This document shows positions 18,274-25,973 of a stretch of DNA of 64,000 nt, piece after piece. A program made the position numbers and the translations under genes. How positions within the stretch are numbered: position 1 is the first letter of the stretch; every line of letters starts with the position of its first letter. Source of the DNA: Mesostigma viride (Eukaryota > Streptophyta > Mesostigmatophyceae > Mesostigmatales > Mesostigmataceae); the NCBI GenBank assembly GCA_009746045.1, contig RPFO01000104.1, positions 6,904,750 to 6,968,749 on the forward strand. The letters are read 5' to 3'. The notes under the pieces were generated by a model. That model was not told where the DNA came from. It searched no databases and saw nothing but the letters and a program-made list of their open reading frames with translations.

Positions 18274-19872
18274 TCACATACGTCCGCGCAATCCCGTCCA
18301 CGTCGGTTTCCCGGGGGGCGGTGCACTGTCCTTCTTAGCCACTCGCGCTTTCTTGGTCTTCTCCAAAGTTCGTTCGACCGGTTTCGGCGTTGCGTACGGT
18401 TCGGAACCCCGCTCGATCTCTTTCGGACGCGGAGGAGGGTCGTCGCGTCTCGCGGAAGGACCGCCTCCGCTTCCTCGCGACGAGTGGTCCGACTCCCGCT
18501 TCCTCTTCTTCGCGGCGAGCTCCGACCCGTCCACGTAGATTTCCGAGACCCATCGATCGATGTACGGATCGTGGTGGCCCCCTCTCTTGGCTCTTTTCAC
18601 GACGCGGTCCCAACAGACCTCGTCTCGTACCGCCTTGTTCGGCGTGAACTCGGGGACTTTGGCCAGCATCGGCCTCCTGGTATGCGACTTGATCTGGTAT
18701 ACCACGCCCGGGGGCAACAAGATTTCCGCCTGTTCGGGTTCGGCCGCGATAGGCCATACGCACAAGGCAGGGGTCCCCGGCATGAGGTGGATGATCTTGA
18801 AGCAGCAGTCCGGCGTCCTCTCGCTCCCCCAGCTCGTCATCGCGGTCATGAACCGAATCGACTGGCTCGGGTCGACGGACGTCGACACGGGGTGCAGGTT
18901 TTTGTACACATCCGACGTATGAAAGGCGGATTCCCCGTGTCGGTAATAGTCGTTGGACACGCCTCGGTACACGATCATTTCTCGTGTGACGACGGGGATG
19001 TCGCTCAGGATCTTATGAAAGTCCTCCTTGTACCGTATGGCGACGTCCCTCATGAAAGACGTTTTCAGGTATCGGTGCACCCACTTCGCCAACATGTAGA
19101 GGATGTCCATCAGCCTGTGGTCCATCGTCGCGATGGTGTCGATCACCTCTTTCCACGTGGACAAGTTTGTAAGTCGGTTCCGGAGGGCCCTGTCCACGAC
19201 AAGATAGACACCTGGATCCTTCTCGCGTTCCGCGAGGTGCGTTTCTAGGGCGGCGCGGAGCTCGCCCACGTCGCCGGGCCGATCGCACGTCTCGCGAGGG
19301 TCGATATCGGACCCTTCCATGATCATGCGCACGAGAGTCGTCCAGGTCGGGTTGGTGTTGCGATGGAAAGGGATGGGACGTCCCGACTCGGCGTAATCCT
19401 TCTCCCTCTCCCTCTCGCTCATGAGGCGTCGGAGGTACGTGCTCTTGTCCTCGTTCGTGAACAGGTGTGCGTCGTACGTGTAGTTGACGAGATCGATGAG
19501 GTCCAGCTGCGGGGCAGTCCGCAGGTACTCCAGACAATCGCGGAACCATTTCTCGTCGACCAAATCCCAAAAGCTGCCTCGCGAGTACCCCGTTAAGGTG
19601 GACAGCATCGGATCCAGGAGGTCGTGCGTGAACGTATGGATCGCGATCGAGTTCTCCCTTTCCGGCATCCACGACGGACGACGTGCGAGACTCACGGGCT
19701 CGACCGCGCTGTGACGGGATTCTAATCTCGGGTAGTGCGCGGAGATCGTGCGATGGACGACCGACGGTTTGTGATCGAACGCCGCCCCTTCCTCGCAAAA
19801 GCGTCTGTGAGGCTCGCTGGCGTATCGCACGCTTCCGTCGTGGATTCGCGTGTCTGTCGTTACGTGCGCCAT
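18274..19872 (-). CDS. ADP-ribosyltransferase-fold protein (532 aa)
   Basis: The C-terminal half shows the R-S-E signature of ADP-ribosyltransferases: Arg in IVYRGVS (about residue 300), STS in LHPVSTSVDPS (about 328) and the catalytic Glu in EQAEILLPPG (about 382). Enzymes of this fold transfer ADP-ribose from NAD to a protein side chain or a nucleotide. The residue two before the catalytic Glu is Gln, a QxE arrangement usually linked to Asn, Cys or base targets rather than the ExE of Arg-specific enzymes. The N-terminal 270 residues are helical and unrecognised; the tail is Lys/Arg/Pro-rich. No signal peptide, so it would act in the infected cell or virion. The start at 19872 follows GGTAT and leaves a 40-base gap to the divergent gene. 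Confidence 0.75.
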   Translation of the reverse strand: MAHVTTDTRIHDGSVRYASEPHRRFCEEGAAFDHKPSVVHRTISAHYPRLESRHSAVEPVSLARRPSWMPERENSIAIHTFTHDLLDPMLSTLTGYSRGSFWDLVDEKWFRDCLEYLRTAPQLDLIDLVNYTYDAHLFTNEDKSTYLRRLMSEREREKDYAESGRPIPFHRNTNPTWTTLVRMIMEGSDIDPRETCDRPGDVGELRAALETHLAEREKDPGVYLVVDRALRNRLTNLSTWKEVIDTIATMDHRLMDILYMLAKWVHRYLKTSFMRDVAIRYKEDFHKILSDIPVVTREMIVYRGVSNDYYRHGESAFHTSDVYKNLHPVSTSVDPSQSIRFMTAMTSWGSERTPDCCFKIIHLMPGTPALCVWPIAAEPEQAEILLPPGVVYQIKSHTRRPMLAKVPEFTPNKAVRDEVCWDRVVKRAKRGGHHDPYIDRWVSEIYVDGSELAAKKRKRESDHSSRGSGGGPSARRDDPPPRPKEIERGSEPYATPKPVERTLEKTKKARVAKKDSAPPPGKPTWTGLRGRM

Positions 19873-19912
19873 ATACCTATTCCGAGTTTTTTTTCGCTGT
19901 ACCGTGTATACC
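19873..19912. promoter_or_regulatory. Divergent promoter with T-run and TATA boxes
   Basis: The 40 bases between divergent ATGs contain GGTAT just before the minus-strand start, a T8 run, and GTGTATACC just before the plus-strand start. Confidence 0.5.
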
Positions 19913-20242
19913 ATGTCCGGATCCGAAATCCTCTCCGGCTTCAAGGCTCTGCTGACGCCAGGCGATCTCACCCAGGACGCCATGCACATCCTGCGGATGC
20001 AGAGTTTCACCTACGCCCTGATCCTGGCGTTCCCGCTCATGGGGGCCAAGGCGCGCGAGAAGGTGAAGAGCGAGCGGTACGGCTTGAACATGGGCGCGCT
20101 CGCGGCGGCCGTGTGTGTGTCGATGACCGACAACTTCCTCAAGGGCGGGATGTCGGGTCTGAAGACGGCCATCGGGTGGTTCAACGTCCTCGTCATGGCC
20201 GCGGTCTTGTACGGCAGCTACTACGTGGCCCTGCTCGTGTGA
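19913..20242 (+). CDS. Small multi-helix membrane protein (109 aa)
   Basis: Three hydrophobic segments are visible: FTYALILAFPLMG (about residues 34-46), MGALAAAVCVSM (about 60-72) and WFNVLVMAAVLYGSYYVALLV (about 88-109). There are no Cys pairs or known motifs. The protein ends inside its last helix, so the C-terminus is short or luminal. It lies 41 bases before the next small membrane-protein gene on the same strand, suggesting a shared role at a membrane. The start is fixed by GTGTATACC directly above the ATG. Confidence 0.65.
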   Translation: MSGSEILSGFKALLTPGDLTQDAMHILRMQSFTYALILAFPLMGAKAREKVKSERYGLNMGALAAAVCVSMTDNFLKGGMSGLKTAIGWFNVLVMAAVLYGSYYVALLV

Positions 20243-20283
20243 GACGAAAAAAAAGTCGAAGGAGTTAGTATATCGCATTCCGG

Positions 20284-20586
20284 ATGGCGAGCGTGATCAC
20301 CGCACCCGTGGACGTCGCCAACAAGGTCACCGAGTCCGTCGGAGACGCCGCCTCCGCGACCGCCAAGAAGGTCGGGTTCGTGCGCGAGGACGGCAAGCTC
20401 GCGCCCATGTTCGCCGTCACGCTCGCGGTCATGATGGGTCTGAGCGTGTTCACGGCGACCGACTCTCTGATCGCCGGCATGTTCCCGAGCACCGCCACCG
20501 GCGGGAAGAGGTACGCCAAGATGGCGGGCGCGTCTGTCATCGGTTTCGCGGCCTTTGTCGGCGCATGGTCCGCGTTCCGTCGTTAA
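20284..20586 (+). CDS. Small membrane protein (100 aa)
   Basis: An Ala/Val/Thr-rich amphipathic start (VANKVTESVGDAASATAKKV) is followed by two hydrophobic segments (FAVTLAVMMGLSVF; ASVIGFAAFVGAWSAF) and a short Arg-Arg end. TATATC lies 16 bases above the ATG. The stop overlaps the stop of the convergent gene by four bases. No family recognised; it is probably an envelope or inner-membrane protein like its neighbour. Confidence 0.6.
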   Translation: MASVITAPVDVANKVTESVGDAASATAKKVGFVREDGKLAPMFAVTLAVMMGLSVFTATDSLIAGMFPSTATGGKRYAKMAGASVIGFAAFVGAWSAFRR

Positions 20587-20912
20587 GTCCAGCCCGCGTA
20601 CGCGGGAGCGCGAGGTCCGTGCTTCTGGTACCAATACAGGTATCCGGTGACAGCGCATATCGAAAAGGCGGCGATCGCGATCGTCACGGACGTCGCTCGC
20701 TTCCTATCAAACTCCTCCTGCGCGGATCGGATCCCTTCGTCCCTCTCCATCTGCGACCGAGGCGTCGTGCCTTCTTTACGTTCGCGGAGTTCCATCTCTC
20801 GGAGGATCCGCGGCGCGTCTCGACTCCTACTATCCAAGTGCCACGCGGCGGACGCGCCGCCGATCCCGACCGCGCCGGAAACGAGTGTGAGTAATGGGAG
20901 GAGTCCGACCAT
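20583..20912 (-). CDS. Membrane protein with helices at both ends (109 aa)
   Basis: An N-terminal hydrophobic segment (MVGLLPLLTLVSGAVGIGG) is followed by a charged helix of about 45 residues (LREMELRERKEG, RSAQEEFDRKRA), a second membrane helix (VTIAIAAFSICAVTGYLYWY) and a short tail. The first segment could be a cleaved signal or an anchor. The start at 20912 is chosen because the hydrophobic segment begins there and the AT-rich sequence TAATAATAAAG lies above it; an upstream extension to 20981 is Arg-rich and less likely. Function unknown. Confidence 0.6.
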   Translation of the reverse strand: MVGLLPLLTLVSGAVGIGGASAAWHLDSRSRDAPRILREMELRERKEGTTPRSQMERDEGIRSAQEEFDRKRATSVTIAIAAFSICAVTGYLYWYQKHGPRAPAYAGWT

Positions 20913-21002
20913 GTTCTTTATTATTACATATTCATGAATAAAATTAGAGGTTCGTTCACGTCGGAACGCATGTTTTCTCATTTCACGGTAGGATAGGATC
21001 GA

Positions 21003-21970
21003 TCAACCGAGCAGTCGCTGAGGCCACTCGTCAAAGGCCCTCTGCATGACGGGGATGTCCCGTCGGAAGTACAGTTTGTACCCGTTGTTTTCGCGGGTGG
21101 GGGGTTCGGTTCCGTGCGTCTTCTTGTACTCCTTGTACACCGCCCCCCGAACTGGATCAGGTGCGTGGCGTCGAAGTTTCCGTGGCCGTATCGGGCCTTC
21201 AAGAAGTCGACGCAGCGGAACGGGACGTCGTTCTCCTTGTCCGCCTCCAGATCTTCGAGCACGGCGATCGACTCCGAGAACGCCTCGTGCAACGGACGCA
21301 TGCGCTTGTCGCTCTTCATCGCCTTCACGACCGCCTCGGGCGCGATCCAAGAAGAGTCCGTCCCGAACACGTCCTCGGACTTTGCCCCAAGAGCGGACAG
21401 CAGCGCGCCGACGTGGACGGTGCCGTCCGCCTTCCTCCGGAGAAATGCGATGTGGCTCTCCGCCAGCGTGTTGGGGATCGAGAAGGGTTCCACGTCCGAC
21501 CCGAGTGCGGGTGGGGGGGGAGCGGGCGCGGGGGAGGGAGAGGGGGCGGTGGTGGCGCGCGGGGTCTCTTTCATGACACCCATATCGACGACGTCGAGGT
21601 TCTCCACCTCGGTCTTGGCCGCGGACCGTCGGGTCCTCTTGCGGGACTTGGTCTCGACGACGGGAGCGGCGGGGGCCGCGACGGCGCTGGTGTCTGGTTT
21701 CACGACGATCTTACCCATCTCGTCTTTTGCTTTTATCGGACGGTGTCTGGACCGGCGGGACCACCAATAGGGGTTGGCATCGCGGAACTCCAGTTCCTCG
21801 TCAATCAAATTGCGCACAGCGCGAACCTTTGCCTCCATTATCGCCAGCACGGCCTCCCATTCCTTGTGAGAGGCCTTGTTCACACCACGCAAGTAGGGCC
21901 AGCTGAGCTCTGCCAACACGTACAAAATTTCGCTTGGCAGATCCTCGAAAGTAGCACCAGCATGGGCCAT
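21003..21970 (-). pseudogene. Chimeric gene: F-box-like N-terminus plus island-type C-terminal part
   Basis: The first 75 residues (ATFEDLPSEILYVLAELSWP... EELEFRD) match the start of the gene at 24639 (ATFNSLPAEIVHEIVELAWP) at roughly 40% identity and have the LPxEI pattern of an F-box. F-boxes dock proteins onto SCF ubiquitin ligases. This part has mixed-GC codons. From about 21718 downward the DNA becomes very GC-rich, with Pro/Ala linkers, DGTVHVGALLSALG and SWIAPEAVVKAM, like other island genes. An internal ATG at 21718 has CCGATAAAAGC 20 bases above it, as if the viral gene once started there. The frame breaks at the G6 run (complement of 21143-21148); beyond it another frame gives YKEYKK, KLYFRRDIPVMQ and DEWPQRLLG. 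C-terminal function unknown. Confidence 0.6.
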
Positions 21971-22227
21971 TGTGTATTTTACAGCTGTAAGGATGGCTGT
22001 CTGCGTGTGGATGACTGTGTGCCTGGCAGTGTCGGAGGCGAGACCTACCCCCAAACGCCCGTGACTCCGCTTTTATACCCTCGCGGCCACGGCGTCCCAC
22101 GATAGTGCCGTGCAAGCGTCGCGCCGGCGCGGCGTCCCACGATAATACCGTTGAAGCGTCGCGTCGGCGCGGCGCTGGCAATTCTCGTGGGATATCATGC
22201 CACGTGGCATTCGACCATAGGCTCCCA
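21971..22227 (-). promoter_or_regulatory. Palindrome-rich promoter region of the chimeric gene
   Basis: The region contains two diverged copies of CGGCGTCCCACGATA followed by GTGCCGT or ATACCGT and GCGTCGCG, then CTCGTGGGATATC and GCCACGTGGC. The sequence above the ATG has TATTTTACAG. Similar CCCACG, GCCACGTGGC and GGAATAT motifs recur above the genes at 24168, 24639 and 25974. Confidence 0.45.
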
Positions 22228-22834
22228 CGAAAAGTTCGTGCTATGCGGATAGCCCGAACTTTTGGGGATAGCCCGAACTTTTGGAAACCTTGCTAGGGGA
22301 AAGTAAAAGTTTCCAGTGGGGATCCCAGCCATTTTGAAAAGTTCGGGCTATGGTTCGGGCTATCGATTTATAGCCCGAACCGCCCCTTTTTCCCCTCTGG
22401 GCGGTGTGTTGCTATGGGTGAATGCTACTCTTTCTTTTACCCTGTTTCCCAACACATAAAATTTTATGTGTTAGCAATTGTCATCTATAAATAATCATAG
22501 CTAATACCCCTATATTTTATGTGTTAGCAATCCTATCTGTATATACAGGAAATACCCCTATATTTTATGTGTTAGCAATCTAAGGAAGAAACACACACAC
22601 ATACACTGCACACTGTCCAAATAACCAAGTCCCTACCCCATGTACAATGCATGACACCACCGTCCAAGGGGCAAAAGGGTCCGGTTCGGGCTATAAACTG
22701 ATAGCCCGAACCATAGCCCGAACTTTTCAAATGGCTGGGATCCCACTGGAAACTTTTACTTTTCCCTAGCAAGGTTTCCAAAAGTTCGGGCTATCCCCAA
22801 AAGTTCGGGCTATCCGCATAGCCCGAACTTTTCG
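22228..22834. mobile_element. Fold-back element with about 153-bp inverted ends
   Basis: The left arm (22228-22384) and right arm (about 22680-22834) are near-perfect inverted copies. Each contains repeated AGCCCGAACTTTT or AAAAGTTCGGGCT motifs. The centre has three copies of TTTTATGTGTTAGCAAT. No ORF of note and no clear target duplication. It looks like a MITE or fold-back transposon. Confidence 0.75.
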
Positions 22835-22859
22835 CAAACAAGTCAAGTCCTACGCCTAG

Positions 22860-22904
22860 TGCATGAGTGTTGGATTTGCATGCAAAGAGTCTTATTCATT
22901 ACAA
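22860..22904 (-). promoter_or_regulatory. 3' flank element shared with the RING-type gene
   Basis: On the minus strand this 45-base stretch lies below the stop of the 22981-24168 gene. It matches 27616-27660 (below the RING-type gene stop) at about 40 of 45 positions, including AATAAGACTC and TTGCATGCAAATCCAACAC. Probable 3' UTR and poly(A) region. Confidence 0.55.
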
Positions 22905-22980
22905 AATAGAATACCACAAGTCCCTATCAACAGTAGCCTCCATAGGCTTGCATGGGCCAATGAAGTGCCCAGATGACACC

Positions 22981-24168
22981 CTACGCGAAGAAATAGGGCT
23001 TGTTGGACCCCACAACATCGTACAGAAGGAAGCCCCCGGCCTCTGCATTACGCTTGAGACGGTTGTTGGGGCGGCTAAAGCCCGGGAAAGCGACAGCCTC
23101 AGAAACAAGGCTGCAGAACTTGGCGCACTCGTAGCAGACCAAGTCAACGTCTAAAGAACGAGGCCTTGGAGCCACATACAGGTTCTGCACGTTGATGTCG
23201 ATGCGCTTCATGCACTTCTGGCACTGCCTGCGAGGCCAGTAAAACTTGTCACTGGAGGGGCCGTCGTGCGTGTTGTCCTGGGCGCGCTCTGCCATCTTGT
23301 GGAGTTCCTCGTTGTACTGGAACACCTCATCGATATGGCCCTTGTACTCCCAATACTGCATGCCGCGAGACATGGCCTTGCTGATGACCACGTTGTTGTC
23401 GACATACTGGGCCAGGAACTCGTTGCGGCAGATCCCACAAACGACGTCGCCAACCACGAGCTTGGCAACACGGAAATGGGAAGTGGTCTCCAGCATCTGA
23501 GGGGTGACCTCCTTCACCACTTCGTGCGCGTGGAGAGCAGGCTTCTTGCACACAGCGCACATGCACTTGGACAGAGGGTAGCCGGTGGGAGGAGGTGGGA
23601 GACGCTTGGGCTCATATTCGTACTTGTAAATCTGCAAGCCCGTGTCAAAATTCTTGACAGTCTCCTGCACCTGCTCCGTGGGAGGAGAGGGACCTAGTGC
23701 ATCCACCTTGTCGCTCAGTTCATCCAGAGCGCACCCCCGGCACTGCATCTCCCCGTTCTCCTTCTTGCACACTGCCCTCTCCGGCACCTTTTTGCAGGTG
23801 ACGCAATGCACCAGAGGAAACTTGGAATCGCCACTACCATTTGGCCACACATGGCCTGCTGGAGGCCAAATGTCAGAGTCCTTAAACCGAGGGGCGAATA
23901 GCCCAGGGAGAGGAGCAGGCACGTACACAGGCTCAGGCACTGGCGCAGCAGGCACTGGCACTGGCACAATCACAGGCACTGGCGCTGGCACAGGCGCAGG
24001 CACTGGCACAAGCGCAGGAGCTATGGCGGAACAACCAGTCCTAGTTTTTGTGCAGCGAGGATATGGCAATCCATAGCATCTGGGAGAACCAAGCCCAAGC
24101 AAGGCCCTAGTCTGTGCCCTAGTCTGACGCCTGAACACTGGCCCAGCTGCTGCATCAAGCTGAGACAT
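22981..24168 (-). CDS. Multi-CxxC zinc-ribbon-like protein (395 aa)
   Basis: After a basic start (residues 1-45), a Pro/Val/Ala repeat of the type VPVPAPVP (about 50-85) leads to a Cys-rich body. Visible pairs are CVTC, CRGC, CMCAVC, CGIC, CQKC and CYEC, suggesting at least three zinc sites, with a conserved-looking SRGMQYWEYKGHIDEVFQYN helix between them. I cannot name the family; the pattern recalls zinc ribbons of chromatin or RNA-binding proteins. ATG at 24168 is the first in the coding frame after the basic upstream extension. Codon use is mixed, unlike the island. It is divergent to the F-box-like gene across a 470-base palindrome-rich promoter. Confidence 0.6.
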   Translation of the reverse strand: MSQLDAAAGPVFRRQTRAQTRALLGLGSPRCYGLPYPRCTKTRTGCSAIAPALVPVPAPVPAPVPVIVPVPVPAAPVPEPVYVPAPLPGLFAPRFKDSDIWPPAGHVWPNGSGDSKFPLVHCVTCKKVPERAVCKKENGEMQCRGCALDELSDKVDALGPSPPTEQVQETVKNFDTGLQIYKYEYEPKRLPPPPTGYPLSKCMCAVCKKPALHAHEVVKEVTPQMLETTSHFRVAKLVVGDVVCGICRNEFLAQYVDNNVVISKAMSRGMQYWEYKGHIDEVFQYNEELHKMAERAQDNTHDGPSSDKFYWPRRQCQKCMKRIDINVQNLYVAPRPRSLDVDLVCYECAKFCSLVSEAVAFPGFSRPNNRLKRNAEAGGFLLYDVVGSNKPYFFA

Positions 24169-24638
24169 GGCGGTCTGCTGTTGTTTTCTGCGCTGGCTAT
24201 GGCTGTTCTGTGGTGTGATGGTGCATTTGGTAGGCCTGCACGACCTTTGTACCTGTGGAAACTGGCCCTCCCACGAGATCTTCATCGGACGGCTGGGATC
24301 GATCCTCTAGAAGGTTCCATGGCGCGGCGCGGCGCGGCGCGGTAGTGACGTGGCGGAATGCCGTGCCACGGTACTCGGACCAGTATCCATGATACTGGTC
24401 CGGCCGTACCGGCGCCGCGCCGTATCCGAGATACGCCGTACTATCATGGGAGATCTGAATTGCCGTGGACCGTCCGATCTCTGCCACGTGGCGGCGTCCC
24501 GTGGGAGATCGTCGGTCCACGGAATATTCCGCGAAGATGCCGTGGGGCGGGTACAAAGGTCCGACACCACGTCAAAGTGGGCACTTCTCGCCTGCTCCAG
24601 CATCCCAACAGCACTAGCACCACTACCACAAAGAAGAC
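24169..24638. promoter_or_regulatory. Divergent promoter full of short palindromes
   Basis: The gap between divergent genes holds GGCGCGGCGCGGCGCGG, ACCAGTATCCATGATACTGG (a 20-base inverted repeat), GCCACGTGGC and GGAATATTCC. Such density of dyads suggests dimeric transcription-factor sites. No ORF is convincing here. Confidence 0.45.
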
Positions 24639-25273
24639 ATGGCCGCTGCCACTTTTAACAGCCTGCCAGCTGAGATTGTGCACGAAATCGTGGAGTTGGC
24701 ATGGCCCCACGGGTGTGGTGTCAGCAAGGAGCTGCAAGTGCCGTGGGACGCTGTCAAAGCTAAGACAGAGCAGCGAAGGATGCAGCTGTTGGATGCTATT
24801 GCCACTGAGCTTGAGGGGCGCTTCCTCTCTAAGCGCAGGCAGCCAGGGCCGTTTTGCCACTATACAGGATGGGCCCTGCGCAACTTTGCCATCGCCATCG
24901 CCAAGGCGGTGTGCAGTCCCTTTCCACTTTTGAGAAGAGGATGGACGCCTGCAAGTATGGCGATAGGCGTATGGAGGTGGCAACTCTGGCCATCGACCTA
25001 GAGGTTAAGCTGTCTGACCGCGTTTGCGCGATTCCCCGCCTGTGGGATGTGATGAAGGAGTATGTTGAATCCATTCCTCAGGTGGATAAGGATAAGACCG
25101 CAGAGGAGCATTGCCGTGTGCTCGTGGACCTCGTGAAGGCCGAGTACGACGCCTATCTGCCTGTCAACTTTTCCCCCGCTGCCTGCGAGAGGGAACTGAG
25201 GGTCATGAATGCCACCTGCGACAAGATGTACGACAAGTTCTGTCGCCGCCTGGCCCTGGAGGGGGTTCACTAA
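24639..25273 (+). pseudogene. F-box-like protein, one frame break
   Basis: Residues about 3-60 (ATFNSLPAEIVHEIVELAWP ... IATELEGRF) share the F-box-like module with the chimeric gene at 21003-21970. The frame then continues to about 24918 and must change near CCCTTT (24918-24923) to reach the second ORF: FEKRMDACKYGDRRMEV, AIPRLWDVMKEYVESIPQ and MYDKFCRRLALEGVH. The second part is helical with no family I know. With the break the product would be 120 residues; with one extra base it is about 211. Expression from the divergent promoter is likely. Confidence 0.55.
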
Positions 25274-25973
25274 CTAAGTGCCCCTTTGGAATAGACAAAG
25301 TCCCCTATGGGCATTAAGCCTTATTATGATTTAATGGAAATCCATGACTTTGTCTCTATCTCATGGCGTCTCATAGTACAATTGCACTAGGAATCGTAGT
25401 ACAGAGTATAATAAGAGTAGAAATGCACTAGACGACACTACAGTAGTACAGATTACTACAAATACGCAACTGCTTGTGTATTGTAGGATTTCCCACTAGA
25501 ATCCGTCCAAGTGTCGTGCCATACTGCCACGTGGCAACCTGGACGGTCTGACATGACAGTCCGTACAAGACTGTATCCGTCAGCTGCCGGTTCGGACGGC
25601 CTGCCATGTCAGTACCGTGCCACGTCAGATCTGACAGCGTGCCACGTCAGTCCGCGCCGCGCCGGTTCCGCCGCGCGTCGGTTACGAAGATCTGCCACGA
25701 CAGTCGGCACACTGTCCCGTCTGACACCTGTCAGAACCGTCAGACTGCCATGACAGTCCGTATCCTGTCGTAACTGCCGACGCGGCGCGACCGTTTCCTT
25801 CTAGCGACCGTCCCACGGCATATTCGTGGGAATATTCCCGGAATATGCCGGGAATATGCCGTTCGCCCTCCTCCCCACGAGGCCAAATGCCCAAACACGA
25901 CCAAAAATGCAGCCAAACCCTCACGAACCACTCAGAACAGCAGCAGGATACCACTATCAGCAGCTAGCCAGCT
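25274..25973. promoter_or_regulatory. Intergenic region with dense TGTCAG/GCCACG motifs
   Basis: The first 230 bases are AT-richer and featureless. From 25505 to 25870 many copies of CTGACA/TGTCAG, GTGCCACGTCAG and GCCACGTGGC occur, ending with GGGAATATTCCCGGAATATGCC. This is the promoter side of the spliced gene at 25974. No ORF is supported. Confidence 0.45.

Noticed and set aside
17710-19248. Plus-strand ORF of 512 codons
   Set aside because: It runs antisense across two genes with clear SprT-like and ADP-ribosyltransferase motifs, so it is a shadow.
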